Source: Shumkonia mesophila
GTDB lineage: Bacteria > Pseudomonadota > Alphaproteobacteria > Rhodospirillales > Shumkoniaceae
Reading direction: 5' to 3'
Assembly (NCBI RefSeq): GCF_026163695.1
Contig: NZ_JAOTID010000006.1
Span: 227,274 to 291,273, forward strand
DNA length: 64,000 bases
A program made the translations under genes and the position numbers. Position 1 is the first letter of the stretch. Every line of letters starts with the position of its first letter. Under the pieces are notes generated by a model, which was given only the letters and a program-made list of their open reading frames with translations, had not been told where the DNA came from and did not search any database. Below, piece by piece: positions 34,245 through 41,905 of the stretch.

Positions 34245-34555
34245 GGAAGCTCGTTCCCCTGTCCCCTATCCAGAGCGCCTGCCTGGGCGTCATCGCCGAG
34301 TATTGGGCCGACCTCCGCCGCGCGCCCACGTTCCGGGAACTCCGCGACGAACTTGACTACAGGTCGTTGGATAGCATCGCCCGTCTGGTCGCCATCCTCA
34401 CCGACAAGGGGTGGCTCCGGCCGCGCCGGCCCAACGCCAAGCATGCCCTGATTCCGGCGGCCGACGTCGTGCTGCCGCCGGAAGGCCCGGTCGAGATGAC
34501 GACGTCCGGCCAGGCCTTCCTGGCGCTCGCGCAATACGACAACGGGCGGGTGTGA
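34241..34555 (+). CDS. LexA N-terminal-like winged-helix protein
   Basis: 104 aa, start ATG 34241 (ATGA coupled). LSPIQSACLGVIAEYWADLRRAPTFRELRDEL with LDSIARLVAILTDKGWLRPR follows the LexA DNA-binding domain pattern, without a peptidase domain. Probably a small DNA-binding regulator. Confidence 0.7.
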   Translation: MRKLVPLSPIQSACLGVIAEYWADLRRAPTFRELRDELDYRSLDSIARLVAILTDKGWLRPRRPNAKHALIPAADVVLPPEGPVEMTTSGQAFLALAQYDNGRV

Positions 34556-34559
34556 GGCC

Positions 34560-34802
34560 ATGGTCACCGCCCCCTACACGCCGAAGGAGTTCACCGAGGT
34601 CACTGTCCAGGTGCCGATCGTCCGGCGGCGCCTGGAGCCTGCCGAGGTGACCTGGCTGCGCGACGCCGACGGCTGGTGGTGGCTGGCCGTCAACGGCGAG
34701 AACGTCATGGCGCTCAGCCCGGACAAGGCCGGGAAGCTGGCCGGCGATGTCCTCGCCGCGGCGGCGCCGCCCAAGCCCGACCCGGTCCCCGAGGTGAGAT
34801 GA
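34560..34802 (+). CDS. Small phage protein of unknown function
   Basis: 80 aa, Trp-rich (GWWWLAVNGENVMALS), Pro-rich C-terminus. Not recognised. Coupled to the next gene by overlapping ATGATG/TGA. Confidence 0.55.
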   Translation: MVTAPYTPKEFTEVTVQVPIVRRRLEPAEVTWLRDADGWWWLAVNGENVMALSPDKAGKLAGDVLAAAAPPKPDPVPEVR

Positions 34803-35161
34803 TGCCCGCCGCCGCCCGCCAGCCCGATCTGTTCGACGTCTATCCCGACGTCCCGGGCGCGCGGCCGGCGGACACCTCGATCGCGGCGGCCGAGAGCATC
34901 GCCGACGGCGCCACCCGCCTGCGCGAGCGGGTGCTGGCGGCGATCCGCGAGGCCGGCGCCCTGGGGCTGACGCCCGACGAGGCGGCGGCCCAGCTGGAGC
35001 TGACCCCCTTCACCACGCGCCCCCGGTTCTCGGAGCTGGCGCGGATGCAACTGATTTCAGACAGCGGCTTCCGGCGAGCGAACACCAGCGGCCGCAAGGC
35101 CATCGTCTGGTGGGTAGCCGAGACGACGCCCAATCAACGTGACATGGAGAATGATCGATGA
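34799..35161 (+). CDS. Winged-helix phage protein
   Basis: 120 aa (start 34799 or 34802). The region RLRERVLAAIREAGALGLTPDEAAAQLELTPFTTRPRFSEL is a winged-helix pattern common in phage proteins, ending with a basic wing (SGRKAIVWW). Possible DNA binding. Confidence 0.65.
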   Translation: MMPAAARQPDLFDVYPDVPGARPADTSIAAAESIADGATRLRERVLAAIREAGALGLTPDEAAAQLELTPFTTRPRFSELARMQLISDSGFRRANTSGRKAIVWWVAETTPNQRDMENDR

Positions 35162-35406
35162 AAAACCGACTGACCGACCTCAACGACCACCTGTTCATGC
35201 AGCTCGAACGCCTTTCCAACGAGGAACTGTCGGGCGAGCAGATCGAACAGGAGGTCAAGCGCACCGACGCTTTGGTGAAGGTGGCCGACCAGATCATCGG
35301 CGGTGCCCACCTGCAGCTCTCGGCCTGCAAGCTGGTGGCCGATCACGGCGACCGCTTCTTCCAGCATCTGCCGATGCTCGGGGGGCCGAAGGAGCCCGAG
35401 AAATGA
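35158..35406 (+). CDS. Conserved small phage protein
   Basis: 82 aa: MKNRLTDLNDHLFMQLERLSNEELSGEQIEQEVKR... a type found near early genes of many Mu-like phages, predicted helical. Function unknown. Overlaps neighbours by 4 bases at each end. Confidence 0.68.
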   Translation: MKNRLTDLNDHLFMQLERLSNEELSGEQIEQEVKRTDALVKVADQIIGGAHLQLSACKLVADHGDRFFQHLPMLGGPKEPEK

Positions 35407-36113
35407 CGCGCTTTGCCTGGACCTGGGACGACTTCTATGCCGAGGAGGCCCGGATAGTGAAGGGCCGGGGCCGGCCTATCCCCTACAGCACGGCGGAACT
35501 CGATTTCATCGAGGCGAGGCGGGCCATGATTCGCCGCGAGCTGCATGCGCTTTTCGTAGAGACGTTCGGGCGGACCGACGTCTCACCGCAGAACTTCAAG
35601 GCCCTCTGTTCGCGCAAGGGCTGGTCGACCGGCAGGACGGGTCAGTTCCCCAAAGGCCACGTGCCGGCCAACAAGGGCCAGCCGATGCCCTACAACCCCA
35701 ATTCCGCCCGCACCCGCTTCAAGAAGGGGCAGCTCCCCCGCAACACCAGGTATGCCGGCCACGAGCGGGTGTCGAAGGACGGCTACGTCGAGATCTCCAT
35801 CGAGGAGACGAACCCCCACACCGGCTTCGAGCGGCGCTACGTCCTGAAGCATCGGTGGCTGTGGGAAAAGAAGAACGGCCCGGTGCCCGTCGGCATGGCG
35901 CTCAAGTGCCTCGACGGCAACAGGCAGAACACCGATCCGTCCAACTGGAAGCCGATCCCGCGCGCCATGCTGCCGCGGCTGGGCGGGCGATACGGCCGCG
36001 GCTACGACGCCGCGCCGGCCGAGGTCAAGCCGTCGATCATGGCGGTGGCGGAGTTGGAACACCGGGCGCGCCAGGTGTCCGCCCGGCCGAAAAACGGAGG
36101 AGGTGAGAGGTGA
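35403..36113 (+). CDS. HNH endonuclease-like protein
   Basis: 236 aa, start ATG 35403. The C-terminal part KHRWLWEKKNGPVPVGMALKCLDGNRQNTDPSNW is an HNH core (His, then DGN, then Asn). The N-terminal 90 residues have a charged helix and basic segments likely to contact DNA. Such genes in phages act as free-standing nucleases or homing elements. Catalytic activity is not proven because the second His of the motif is not obvious. Confidence 0.75.
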   Translation: MTRFAWTWDDFYAEEARIVKGRGRPIPYSTAELDFIEARRAMIRRELHALFVETFGRTDVSPQNFKALCSRKGWSTGRTGQFPKGHVPANKGQPMPYNPNSARTRFKKGQLPRNTRYAGHERVSKDGYVEISIEETNPHTGFERRYVLKHRWLWEKKNGPVPVGMALKCLDGNRQNTDPSNWKPIPRAMLPRLGGRYGRGYDAAPAEVKPSIMAVAELEHRARQVSARPKNGGGER

Positions 36114-36607
36114 GCAAGATCTATGTCGCGTCCTCGTGGCGCAATCCCATCCAGCCCGACGTCGTGAAGTTGCTGCGCCACGCCGGCCACCAAGTCTACG
36201 ACTTCCGTAATCCGGCCCCCGGGAACACCGGGTTTGCCTGGTCTCAGATCGATCCCGACTGGCTGGGCTGGAAGCCGCTCCGGTTCGCCGAGTTGCTGAC
36301 CTCCCATCCGGTCGCCGCCGCCGGCTTCTCGCTCGACAAGGATGCGCTCGACTGGTGCGACACCTGCGTCATGGTGCTGCCATGCGGACGCTCGGCCCAC
36401 CTCGAAGCGGGCTACGCCTGCGGCCAGGGCAAGCGGGTGATCTTCTACCTGCATCCCGACAAGTTCGAACCCGAGCTTATGTATCTGCTCGGCACGGCCC
36501 TAGTTGACGATCCGGTCGACCTGCTGCACGCCGTTAGGGGCATACCGACGCCATTCGAGACGTCTGGACAGAAGTCATTCGCCCGGCGGGCAAAGGGAAG
36601 CGAGTGA
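36110..36607 (+). CDS. Nucleoside 2-deoxyribosyltransferase-like protein
   Basis: 165 aa, GTG start at 36110. The N-terminus KIYVASSWRNPIQPDVVKLL and the signature LPCGRSAHLEAGYACGQGKRVIFYL (Glu as nucleophile) place it in the nucleoside deoxyribosyltransferase / deoxynucleoside 5'-monophosphate N-glycosidase superfamily. May exchange or release bases from nucleosides or nucleotides in the infected cell. An NAD-directed activity is also possible in this fold. Confidence 0.75.
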   Translation: MSKIYVASSWRNPIQPDVVKLLRHAGHQVYDFRNPAPGNTGFAWSQIDPDWLGWKPLRFAELLTSHPVAAAGFSLDKDALDWCDTCVMVLPCGRSAHLEAGYACGQGKRVIFYLHPDKFEPELMYLLGTALVDDPVDLLHAVRGIPTPFETSGQKSFARRAKGSE

Positions 36608-36684
36608 CGGCCATGGCCGATCGCATCCCCTGCATCAACCCCTCCTGCCGCGAAACCTTCCTCGAAGAGATGGGGATGTCATGA
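36604..36684 (+). CDS. Possible small Cys-containing peptide, 26 aa
   Basis: GTG at 36604 (or ATG 36613) to TGA at 36684. IPCINPSCRETF resembles the first half of a phage zinc ribbon whose second CxxC is missing, so it may be a remnant. Overlaps genes on both sides by 4 bases. Confidence 0.35.
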   Translation: MTAMADRIPCINPSCRETFLEEMGMS

Positions 36685-37088
36685 GCGACGAGTTGGACAC
36701 GCTCGACCGCGACGAGCTGCTGCAGCTCGTGCACAACGAGCTTGTTCCAGCCGGCCGACGGCTGTCGCACGTCGTGACGTTGGCCCAGTGGCAGGTGGCG
36801 TCCAGCCGCGCTATCGCGGCGCGGCGGAAGGAAACGGCAACCTACGACGATAGCAGACCCTTGGTGGAAGCCATGGACGCGGCCTGGGGGGCTTGGAAGA
36901 AGGCGGTGGCTGGCGGGAACCTGAATGCCGCGGACAAGGCAATGCGGAAATGGTCGCGTGCCCGTGATGCCTATCAGGCTGCCGACGCCACCCGCCGGAA
37001 GCTGGATTCCAGGGCCGACCGGTTGCAACGCCGCGCCGATCGCCTGTGGGAAAAGCTGGACACCATGAAGGGACGAGGCACGCCATGA
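36681..37088 (+). CDS. Phage protein of unknown function, helical
   Basis: 135 aa, ATG 36681. Largely alpha-helical with a long charged C-terminal helix (ATRRKLDSRADRLQRRADRLWEKLDTMK). No known domain. Confidence 0.6.
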   Translation: MSDELDTLDRDELLQLVHNELVPAGRRLSHVVTLAQWQVASSRAIAARRKETATYDDSRPLVEAMDAAWGAWKKAVAGGNLNAADKAMRKWSRARDAYQAADATRRKLDSRADRLQRRADRLWEKLDTMKGRGTP

Positions 37089-37309
37089 GCGAGGACCTGG
37101 TGCACGTCGAGATCGGCATGGAGTTCGACCCCGACACCAGCCGGTGGGGCGTCTACGAGGCCGTAGACGGGGCCTGCCAACATCTCAGTGCCGACGAGGC
37201 GCGCCGGATCGCCGGCCAGCTGTGCGGCACCGATGCCGAGCCGTCTTTCATCAGCGCCCTGCTGTCGGCCGCCGACCAGGCGGATGCCGCCAACCGGCCG
37301 AGGAACTAG
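37085..37309 (+). CDS. Small acidic phage protein of unknown function
   Basis: 74 aa, ATG 37085 overlapping the previous stop. Sequence begins MSEDLVHVEIGMEFDPDTSRWGV. Not recognised. Confidence 0.55.
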   Translation: MSEDLVHVEIGMEFDPDTSRWGVYEAVDGACQHLSADEARRIAGQLCGTDAEPSFISALLSAADQADAANRPRN

Positions 37310-37317
37310 GGGAGGTC

Positions 37318-37596
37318 ATGCCGATGGCGGAAAGCTTCAAGGATCATCCGGAATCGATAGCCGAAGTCCGCGCTGGAAAAGCCCGGGACGCCGCATTGTG
37401 GTCGCCGCGCGATGTCCTGATCAGCCTGTTGCGGGAAATCGACGGCGGGTTGGAGATCGACGCGATGGTCATCGCGTTTAGGCGGAAGGGAGAAGCCGGC
37501 GACGCATGTTACCGCGCCGCCGTGCCCGACCGTGTCGTCGCTCTCGGCCTCATGGAAATCGTCAAGGGCTATCTGTTGCCAGGGAGACGGTTATGA
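37318..37596 (+). CDS. Small phage protein of unknown function
   Basis: 92 aa, ATG 37318 with GGGGAGG. Helical, WSPRDVLISLLREIDGG motif is seen in other phage orphans. Overlaps the next gene by 4 bases. Confidence 0.58.
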   Translation: MPMAESFKDHPESIAEVRAGKARDAALWSPRDVLISLLREIDGGLEIDAMVIAFRRKGEAGDACYRAAVPDRVVALGLMEIVKGYLLPGRRL

Positions 37597-37826
37597 CCGC
37601 CGCCACCCGCAAGATCGTTCTCGGTCCCGTCGAACGTCGTTGGTTGATGGACCTGGCGGATCTAGGGCCTGGTCAGCCGCCGCCCGATTGTTCCAGCGAA
37701 GCCTTGGAGGAGCACTACCGCGAACGCGACTTCATGGAACGCAAGGGGCTCATCCGGTGGAAACGAAACCGGTGGGAGATCACCGGGGAGGGCCGTCTGC
37801 TTATCGCCGATGGAAGGATGTTCTGA
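37593..37826 (+). CDS. Small winged-helix phage protein
   Basis: 77 aa. ERDFMERKGLIRWKRNRWEITGEGRLLI has the helix-wing pattern of small phage winged-helix proteins. DNA binding is likely but unproven. Confidence 0.6.
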   Translation: MTAATRKIVLGPVERRWLMDLADLGPGQPPPDCSSEALEEHYRERDFMERKGLIRWKRNRWEITGEGRLLIADGRMF

Positions 37827-37829
37827 GCC

Positions 37830-38561
37830 ATGCCCGCCACCGCCCGCAAGATCGACCCCTTCCGCCGCTCGCTCTACGGCAAGATCGAGATCGCCAAGAA
37901 GGCCCTCGGCCTCGACGACGAAACCTATCGCGACATCCTGGAGGCCCGCTACGGCAAGCGCTCCCGCACCGGGCTGCGCAACCCCCAGCTGGTCGACCTC
38001 GTCGAGCACTTCAAGACGCTGGGCTTCAAGCCGATCCGCAAGGCGCCGGCGCGAGCCGGCGGCCGGCCGATGGCCGACGGCGATACCCAGCGCAAGATCC
38101 GCGCCCTGTGGATCTCGCTCTACCATCTCGGAGCGGTCTCAGACGTCTCCGAGAGGGCTCTCGTCGCCTTTGTGAAGCGCGTCACCGGCGGCCGCGCCGA
38201 GGGCATCGACGCGCTGCAATGGCTGGACGGGAAAGCGGCCTTCAAGGCGATCGAGGCGCTGAAGGCGATGGCGGTGCGCGCCGGCGTCGATTGGAGCCCC
38301 TACAAGGTGCGCACCGATGGCTTGATCGTCGATGGCTGGGATCCACGGTCCCGGGTGATGGAGGCGCAGTGGCGGCGCCTGGCCGCGCTGGGGGCCGTGC
38401 GGATCGCCGACCCGGGCGCGCTGTCGAACTGGCTGTCCCGGTTTTTCCGGACCGGCCCGATCTCGGCGGCCAACCTGTCGGACGACGAGAAGGACCGCGC
38501 CATCGAGGCGCTGGGCGCGATGGTGCGCCGGGCCAAGGCGGACGCCGAGGTGGCGCCGTGA
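37830..38561 (+). CDS. gemA: GemA-like regulatory protein (DUF1018, Mu gp16 family)
   Basis: 243 aa. The N-terminal DUF1018 domain reads LYGKIEIAKKALGLDDETYRDILEARYGKRS...LVDLVEHFKTLGF (residues 14-71), as in Mu GemA. The C-terminal half (IRALWISLYHLG...FVKRVTG) matches the second part of the same family. GemA-type proteins alter host transcription and DNA topology in Mu. Overlaps the following small membrane gene by 4 bases. Confidence 0.88.
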   Translation: MPATARKIDPFRRSLYGKIEIAKKALGLDDETYRDILEARYGKRSRTGLRNPQLVDLVEHFKTLGFKPIRKAPARAGGRPMADGDTQRKIRALWISLYHLGAVSDVSERALVAFVKRVTGGRAEGIDALQWLDGKAAFKAIEALKAMAVRAGVDWSPYKVRTDGLIVDGWDPRSRVMEAQWRRLAALGAVRIADPGALSNWLSRFFRTGPISAANLSDDEKDRAIEALGAMVRRAKADAEVAP

Positions 38562-38713
38562 CCTATCCTCGCGCCCTCGCCATCGCCGCCGTGTGGGCCG
38601 CCGTCGCCGCGATCAGCGTTTACGCCGGCGGCCCCGTCGTCGTCGTCCTGCCGCTGCTGTGGGTGCTGGGATTCCTGGCCACCGGCGCCGTCGCCTACGG
38701 GAGAAAGCCATGA
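38558..38713 (+). CDS. Small membrane protein, 51 aa
   Basis: GTG start 38558. Almost entirely hydrophobic with two transmembrane helices (ALAIAAVWAAVAAISVYAG and VVVLPLLWVLGFLATGAVAY). Coupled on both sides. Unknown role. Confidence 0.5.
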   Translation: MTYPRALAIAAVWAAVAAISVYAGGPVVVVLPLLWVLGFLATGAVAYGRKP

Positions 38714-39207
38714 ACCCCGCGTCCCTGCGCATGGCCTGCCACATGCACGTGATGAAGCGCGCCAGCCAGCGCGGCATCGTCATCACCGCCGACGACATCG
38801 TCCGCTACGAGGCCCTGATGGAACGGGCCAGGCCGGCCTACGAACGGCCCGGCGCCGCCCGCTATCTGCTGACGGTCAAGTCGGCCGCCGGCCGGCGGAT
38901 GCGCGTGGTCTACGACGTCGAGCTGCGCTGCATGGTGTCGGTTTGGCACCGCTTCGGGAGGAGAGGAGCCATGAGGATTAATCGGCAGATCGATTGCATC
39001 CACCTCGACGGCCTGGGCCTGTGCCGCATCCACAAGGCCCCCTGGTGGCTGAGGTGGCTGGCGCCGAAGGGACGCCAACGGTGCATCGAGGAGGTGCGGC
39101 GCGACTTCATCCTGCAGGACGCCGGCGACTTTCCGCCGTGCGCCGACAGGACGCCCGACACACGCCGTCCCGTTGGACCGCCGCCCCCACCCAAACCGGA
39201 CAGGTGA
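38710..39207 (+). CDS. Phage protein of unknown function
   Basis: 165 aa. The N-terminal part (MKRASQRGIVITADDI, later LTVKSAAGRRMRVVYD) resembles small nuclease/toxin-like folds seen in phage orphans, but no catalytic set is certain. The second half has four cysteines (CIHLDGLGLCRIH...CIEEV...CADR) that could bind metal. Proline-rich end. Confidence 0.6.
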   Translation: MNPASLRMACHMHVMKRASQRGIVITADDIVRYEALMERARPAYERPGAARYLLTVKSAAGRRMRVVYDVELRCMVSVWHRFGRRGAMRINRQIDCIHLDGLGLCRIHKAPWWLRWLAPKGRQRCIEEVRRDFILQDAGDFPPCADRTPDTRRPVGPPPPPKPDR

Positions 39208-39212
39208 GCACC

Positions 39213-39463
39213 ATGAGGAAAATCCATATCACCCCCGCCCAGAAGCGCTGCCTGGCCCGCGCCGTGCTGGGCGAACGGGTCTACCGGGCCGGCGGATTCG
39301 GGGGGGGGGGCGCAACCCGCAGGACGAGGCGGCCTTTGCCAGGGATACCGTCGGCGCCCTTCTCTGCAAGGGCCTGATCAAGAATGGCATCTCCTTCAAC
39401 AGCTTTGTCGCCACCGACCGCGGGCGCGAGGTCTACGCCCGCTTCCGCAGCGTGTGGATCTGA
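39213..39463 (+). pseudogene. Small phage gene interrupted by a G11 tract frameshift
   Basis: The frame from ATG 39213 reads MRKIHITPAQKRCLARAV... to a run of eleven G (39300-39310). After it the sensible continuation (NPQDEAAFARDTVGALLCKGLI...) is in the -1 frame to a stop at 39463. One extra G, or two fewer, would join them into a protein of about 83 aa. Either a sequencing error, a true mutation or a phase-variable tract. Confidence 0.65.
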
Positions 39464-39490
39464 GGAGCCCTGCGGGGCAAGGAGAAGACC

Positions 39491-39685
39491 ATGCAAGAGC
39501 GTCTGAAACAATATATCCGATACATCATCAACACGGGACGCGACCCGTTGCCCACCGAGTTTTTCGACGATGACTGGGAGCCGATTGGGCCTGGCCTTCG
39601 CGCCCATCTTGTCACCGAAGGTGCGATCAGCGTCAGCGACGACGGTATCCATCTCACTGACATTGGCCGCAAGGCCGTGTCCTGA
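39491..39685 (+). CDS. Small phage protein of unknown function
   Basis: 64 aa, ATG 39491 preceded by AAGGAG. Begins MQERLKQYIRYIINTGRDPLP and ends with an LTDIGRKAV winged-helix-like tail. Unknown. Confidence 0.55.
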   Translation: MQERLKQYIRYIINTGRDPLPTEFFDDDWEPIGPGLRAHLVTEGAISVSDDGIHLTDIGRKAVS

Positions 39686-39698
39686 AAACGAGGATGCC

Positions 39699-39785
39699 AT
39701 GGATCGTTGGTTGAGCTTCTTCCTGGGAGTCGCCGTCGGCATGCTGGTCGCCGTCGCCGCGCTGGAAATGACGCCCCTTGTCTGA
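39699..39785 (+). CDS. Small membrane peptide, 28 aa
   Basis: ATG 39699 with GAGGA. One transmembrane helix (LSFFLGVAVGMLVAVAALEM). The stop lies within the next gene, whose TTG start overlaps. Unknown role. Confidence 0.45.
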   Translation: MDRWLSFFLGVAVGMLVAVAALEMTPLV

Positions 39786-40041
39786 CCGTCTCCCCCACGG
39801 GCTCTTCCCGGGCTGGGCGCCGGGACCGGCCAGGCCGCCGCGAAAGGGCCACGCCGCCATTCCCGGCACCGGGCCGGAGGGGGAAACCTGCGGCACGTGC
39901 GACCACCTGGTCCGCCGGCGGCTGGCGAAAACGTACCTCAAGTGCGGCCTGATCCAATGGACGTCGGGCGCCGCCACCGACATCCGCGCCAAGGACCCGG
40001 CCTGTTCGCGGTGGGAGCCCATGAAGCGGAGCGAGCCATGA
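39778..40041 (+). CDS. Cysteine-containing phage protein, putative zinc finger
   Basis: 87 aa, probable TTG start at 39778. ETCGTCDHLVRRR...YLKCGLI...DPACSRWEP gives four cysteines in a CxxC-C-C pattern, a small phage zinc-binding family often adjacent to Mor. Overlaps mor by 4 bases. Confidence 0.6.
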   Translation: MSDRLPHGLFPGWAPGPARPPRKGHAAIPGTGPEGETCGTCDHLVRRRLAKTYLKCGLIQWTSGAATDIRAKDPACSRWEPMKRSEP

Positions 40042-40424
40042 CCGACGTCCGCTCCTGGCCGGTCGGGTTGCGGCGCCTGGCCGAGATTATCGGGGCGGCT
40101 GCGGCCGTGGCCCTGGCCGAGGCCTTCGGCGGCGAGGAGGATTGGTACATCCCGAAGACGGCCGCCGTCGACCATCCCTTCGTCGCCGTCATCGGGCTCG
40201 ACCGCATGGAGGCCCTGTCGGCCGCCATGGGTGGCACCACCATCGAGATCCCGCGCGGCGTCTTCCGCGATCTCAAGAAGGCCCGCATCCTCCAGGCGAC
40301 CGGCACCAGCCGCGAGATCGCCCGCGGCGTCGGCGCCACCCAACGCTACGTCCGCCTGGTGCGAAACAGCCTGACCGACGATGGCCAGCCAGGCCTCTTC
40401 GACCCGCCCCCGAAGGACGATTGA
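40038..40424 (+). CDS. mor: Mor-family transcription activator
   Basis: 128 aa, ATG 40038. The N-terminal dimerisation part has ALAEAFGGEEDWYIPK, the family (GG..iYiPK) motif. The C-terminal HTH reads TGTSREIARGVGATQRYVRLVRN. Mor/C proteins turn on middle or late transcription in Mu-like phages. Being the last early gene before the lysis module, it probably activates the promoter at about 40425-40547. Confidence 0.85.
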   Translation: MTDVRSWPVGLRRLAEIIGAAAAVALAEAFGGEEDWYIPKTAAVDHPFVAVIGLDRMEALSAAMGGTTIEIPRGVFRDLKKARILQATGTSREIARGVGATQRYVRLVRNSLTDDGQPGLFDPPPKDD

Positions 40425-40477
40425 CAGCGCGCACGCGCGCTCTCATCCTCCCGATGTCCCTCCCCAAATCGTGACTA

Positions 40478-40492
40478 CCGGAAGACTTCCGG
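40478..40492 (+). promoter_or_regulatory. Palindrome CCGGAAG-A-CTTCCGG, candidate Mor site
   Basis: Perfect 7-bp arms around one A, in the 123-bp gap between mor and the lysis genes. A nearby GCGCGCACGCGCGC run at about 40428-40441 is also self-complementary. The gap is the likeliest place for a late promoter; no consensus -10/-35 is evident, as expected for an activated promoter. Confidence 0.5.
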
Positions 40493-40547
40493 GATGCCGG
40501 CGGGCCCCCGGCATCGTCATGCTCGCTCCATCGAGACGGAGCGAGCC

Positions 40548-40838
40548 ATGCCCATCGTCGCACTCATCCTGATCCTGGTCGCGGCGGCCATGCCGGCCGC
40601 ATCGCAAACGATGTGCGCCGCGCGGGCCGAGCTGCTGGGCGACCTCCAGGGGAAATTCGCCGAGGCGCCGGTGGCCATCGGGCTCACCAACGCCGGCGGC
40701 CTGGTCGAGGTCCTGACGTCGCCGGGCGGCGACACCTGGACCCTCATCGTCACCGACGCCCAGGGCACGAGCTGCCTGGTGGCGGCCGGCGAGTCCTGGG
40801 AAAGGCTCGATCCGCCGGCGCCGGGGGAGAGGACGTGA
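40548..40838 (+). CDS. Small exported phage protein
   Basis: 96 aa, ATG 40548. Signal peptide MPIVALILILVAAAMPAASQ. Two cysteines in the mature part (MCAARAELL, TSCLVAAGE) may form a disulphide. First gene of the presumed lysis operon, so a periplasmic role is inferred. Unknown family. Its stop overlaps the next start. Confidence 0.62.
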   Translation: MPIVALILILVAAAMPAASQTMCAARAELLGDLQGKFAEAPVAIGLTNAGGLVEVLTSPGGDTWTLIVTDAQGTSCLVAAGESWERLDPPAPGERT

Positions 40839-41293
40839 TGTTCACGCTGTTCGTCAACCTGCCTCGGAACCGCTGGATGCCGGGGACCGCCCACCTGTTC
40901 GGCCCCGACGGCAAGCCGGTGCTCGACAACATGCCCTGTCGCGGCAAGGCCGACAACAAGCGGGCCGCCGAGGCCCTCAATCCGACCCGCGACCCGGCGC
41001 GGCCGTGGGGCGACACCCCCACCGGCACCTACGCGCCGGCCCTGGTCACCCGCTTCGACCCGCCGCACCGTACCTTCGGGCGCTACGCCATCCTGCTCGA
41101 AGGCGTCTCCGGACAGGCGCTGGCGGCCAAGGTCAACGGGCGCACCGATCTCGCCGCCCACGGCGGCCGGGGCAACGACAACCTGATGGCCACCTACGGG
41201 TGCCTGCGCCTTCACGACCGCGACATGGAGGCCGTCGCCGAGGCGGTGGGCGACGACCTGGTCACCACAGAGATCCACGAGCAGGAGAGCTGA
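40838..41293 (+). CDS. L,D-transpeptidase (YkuD)-like protein
   Basis: 151 aa, ATG 40838, no signal peptide. The motif AAHGGRGNDNLMATYGCLRLHDRDM has the His of HGG and the Cys of the YkuD signature (S/T-x-GC-L/I-R). DTPTGTYAP is also typical of the N-terminal half of this domain. These enzymes act on peptidoglycan cross-links. It occupies the place of an endolysin in the lysis module, and no lysozyme or amidase is seen nearby. Whether it cuts or alters peptidoglycan is unknown. Confidence 0.78.
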   Translation: MFTLFVNLPRNRWMPGTAHLFGPDGKPVLDNMPCRGKADNKRAAEALNPTRDPARPWGDTPTGTYAPALVTRFDPPHRTFGRYAILLEGVSGQALAAKVNGRTDLAAHGGRGNDNLMATYGCLRLHDRDMEAVAEAVGDDLVTTEIHEQES

Positions 41294-41294
41294 C

Positions 41295-41900
41295 ATGAAC
41301 GGGAAGTTCGTCCTTAGGTCCAAGACCATCATCGGCGGGTTGCTGACCACCGTCCCGCTGATCATGCGCATCGCCGGCGTCGAGGCGCCGCCCGAGGCGG
41401 AGATCGAGGCGCTGGGCGCCAGCCTGCAAACCCTCATCGATGTGGGGGCCGAAGCGGTCGGCCTCGCCCTCGTCATTTGGGGCCGCATCACCGCCAAGAC
41501 GGCGCTGACCGCCAAGCCGGGCGGCGGCACGGCGGCGATGGTGGCCCTACTCGCTGTCGGCCTGCTGCTCGGCGCCTGCGCCTCGATGCAGGCCGAGACG
41601 CCGGCGCAACGGGTGTTCGCCGCCCAGGCCGACTTCAACGCGCCGCTGGCCGTCGCCGTCGCCTACGAGAGCCAGCCGCGCTGCCTGGAAGGGCAGAGCC
41701 AACTGGCCGGCTGCTCCGACCCCGCCGTTGTCGACATCCTGCGCAGCGCCTATCGGGACGCCGCGGCGGCGCTGGCCGCCGCCCAGACGGCGGTGCGCAC
41801 GCCGGGCATCGCCGAATCGAAGGTGGCGCTGGCGGTGGCGGCGGCACGGGCCGCCGTCGATGTCTTCGTCGCCGTCGTCAACAACCACGGGCTGGAGTGA
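41295..41900 (+). CDS. Holin-like protein fused to a lipoprotein domain
   Basis: 201 aa. Residues 1-75 resemble a phage holin: LRSKTIIGGLLTTVPLIMRIAGV and GAEAVGLALVIWGRITAK are membrane helices. A third hydrophobic stretch ending in a lipobox (MVALLAVGLLLGAC, about residues 82-95) is followed by a helical Ala-rich domain. An internal ATG at 41538 would start exactly at that lipoprotein signal. So the gene may give a long holin and a short lipoprotein (spanin-like) product. Confidence 0.68.
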   Translation: MNGKFVLRSKTIIGGLLTTVPLIMRIAGVEAPPEAEIEALGASLQTLIDVGAEAVGLALVIWGRITAKTALTAKPGGGTAAMVALLAVGLLLGACASMQAETPAQRVFAAQADFNAPLAVAVAYESQPRCLEGQSQLAGCSDPAVVDILRSAYRDAAAALAAAQTAVRTPGIAESKVALAVAAARAAVDVFVAVVNNHGLE

Positions 41901-41905
41901 CCCCC

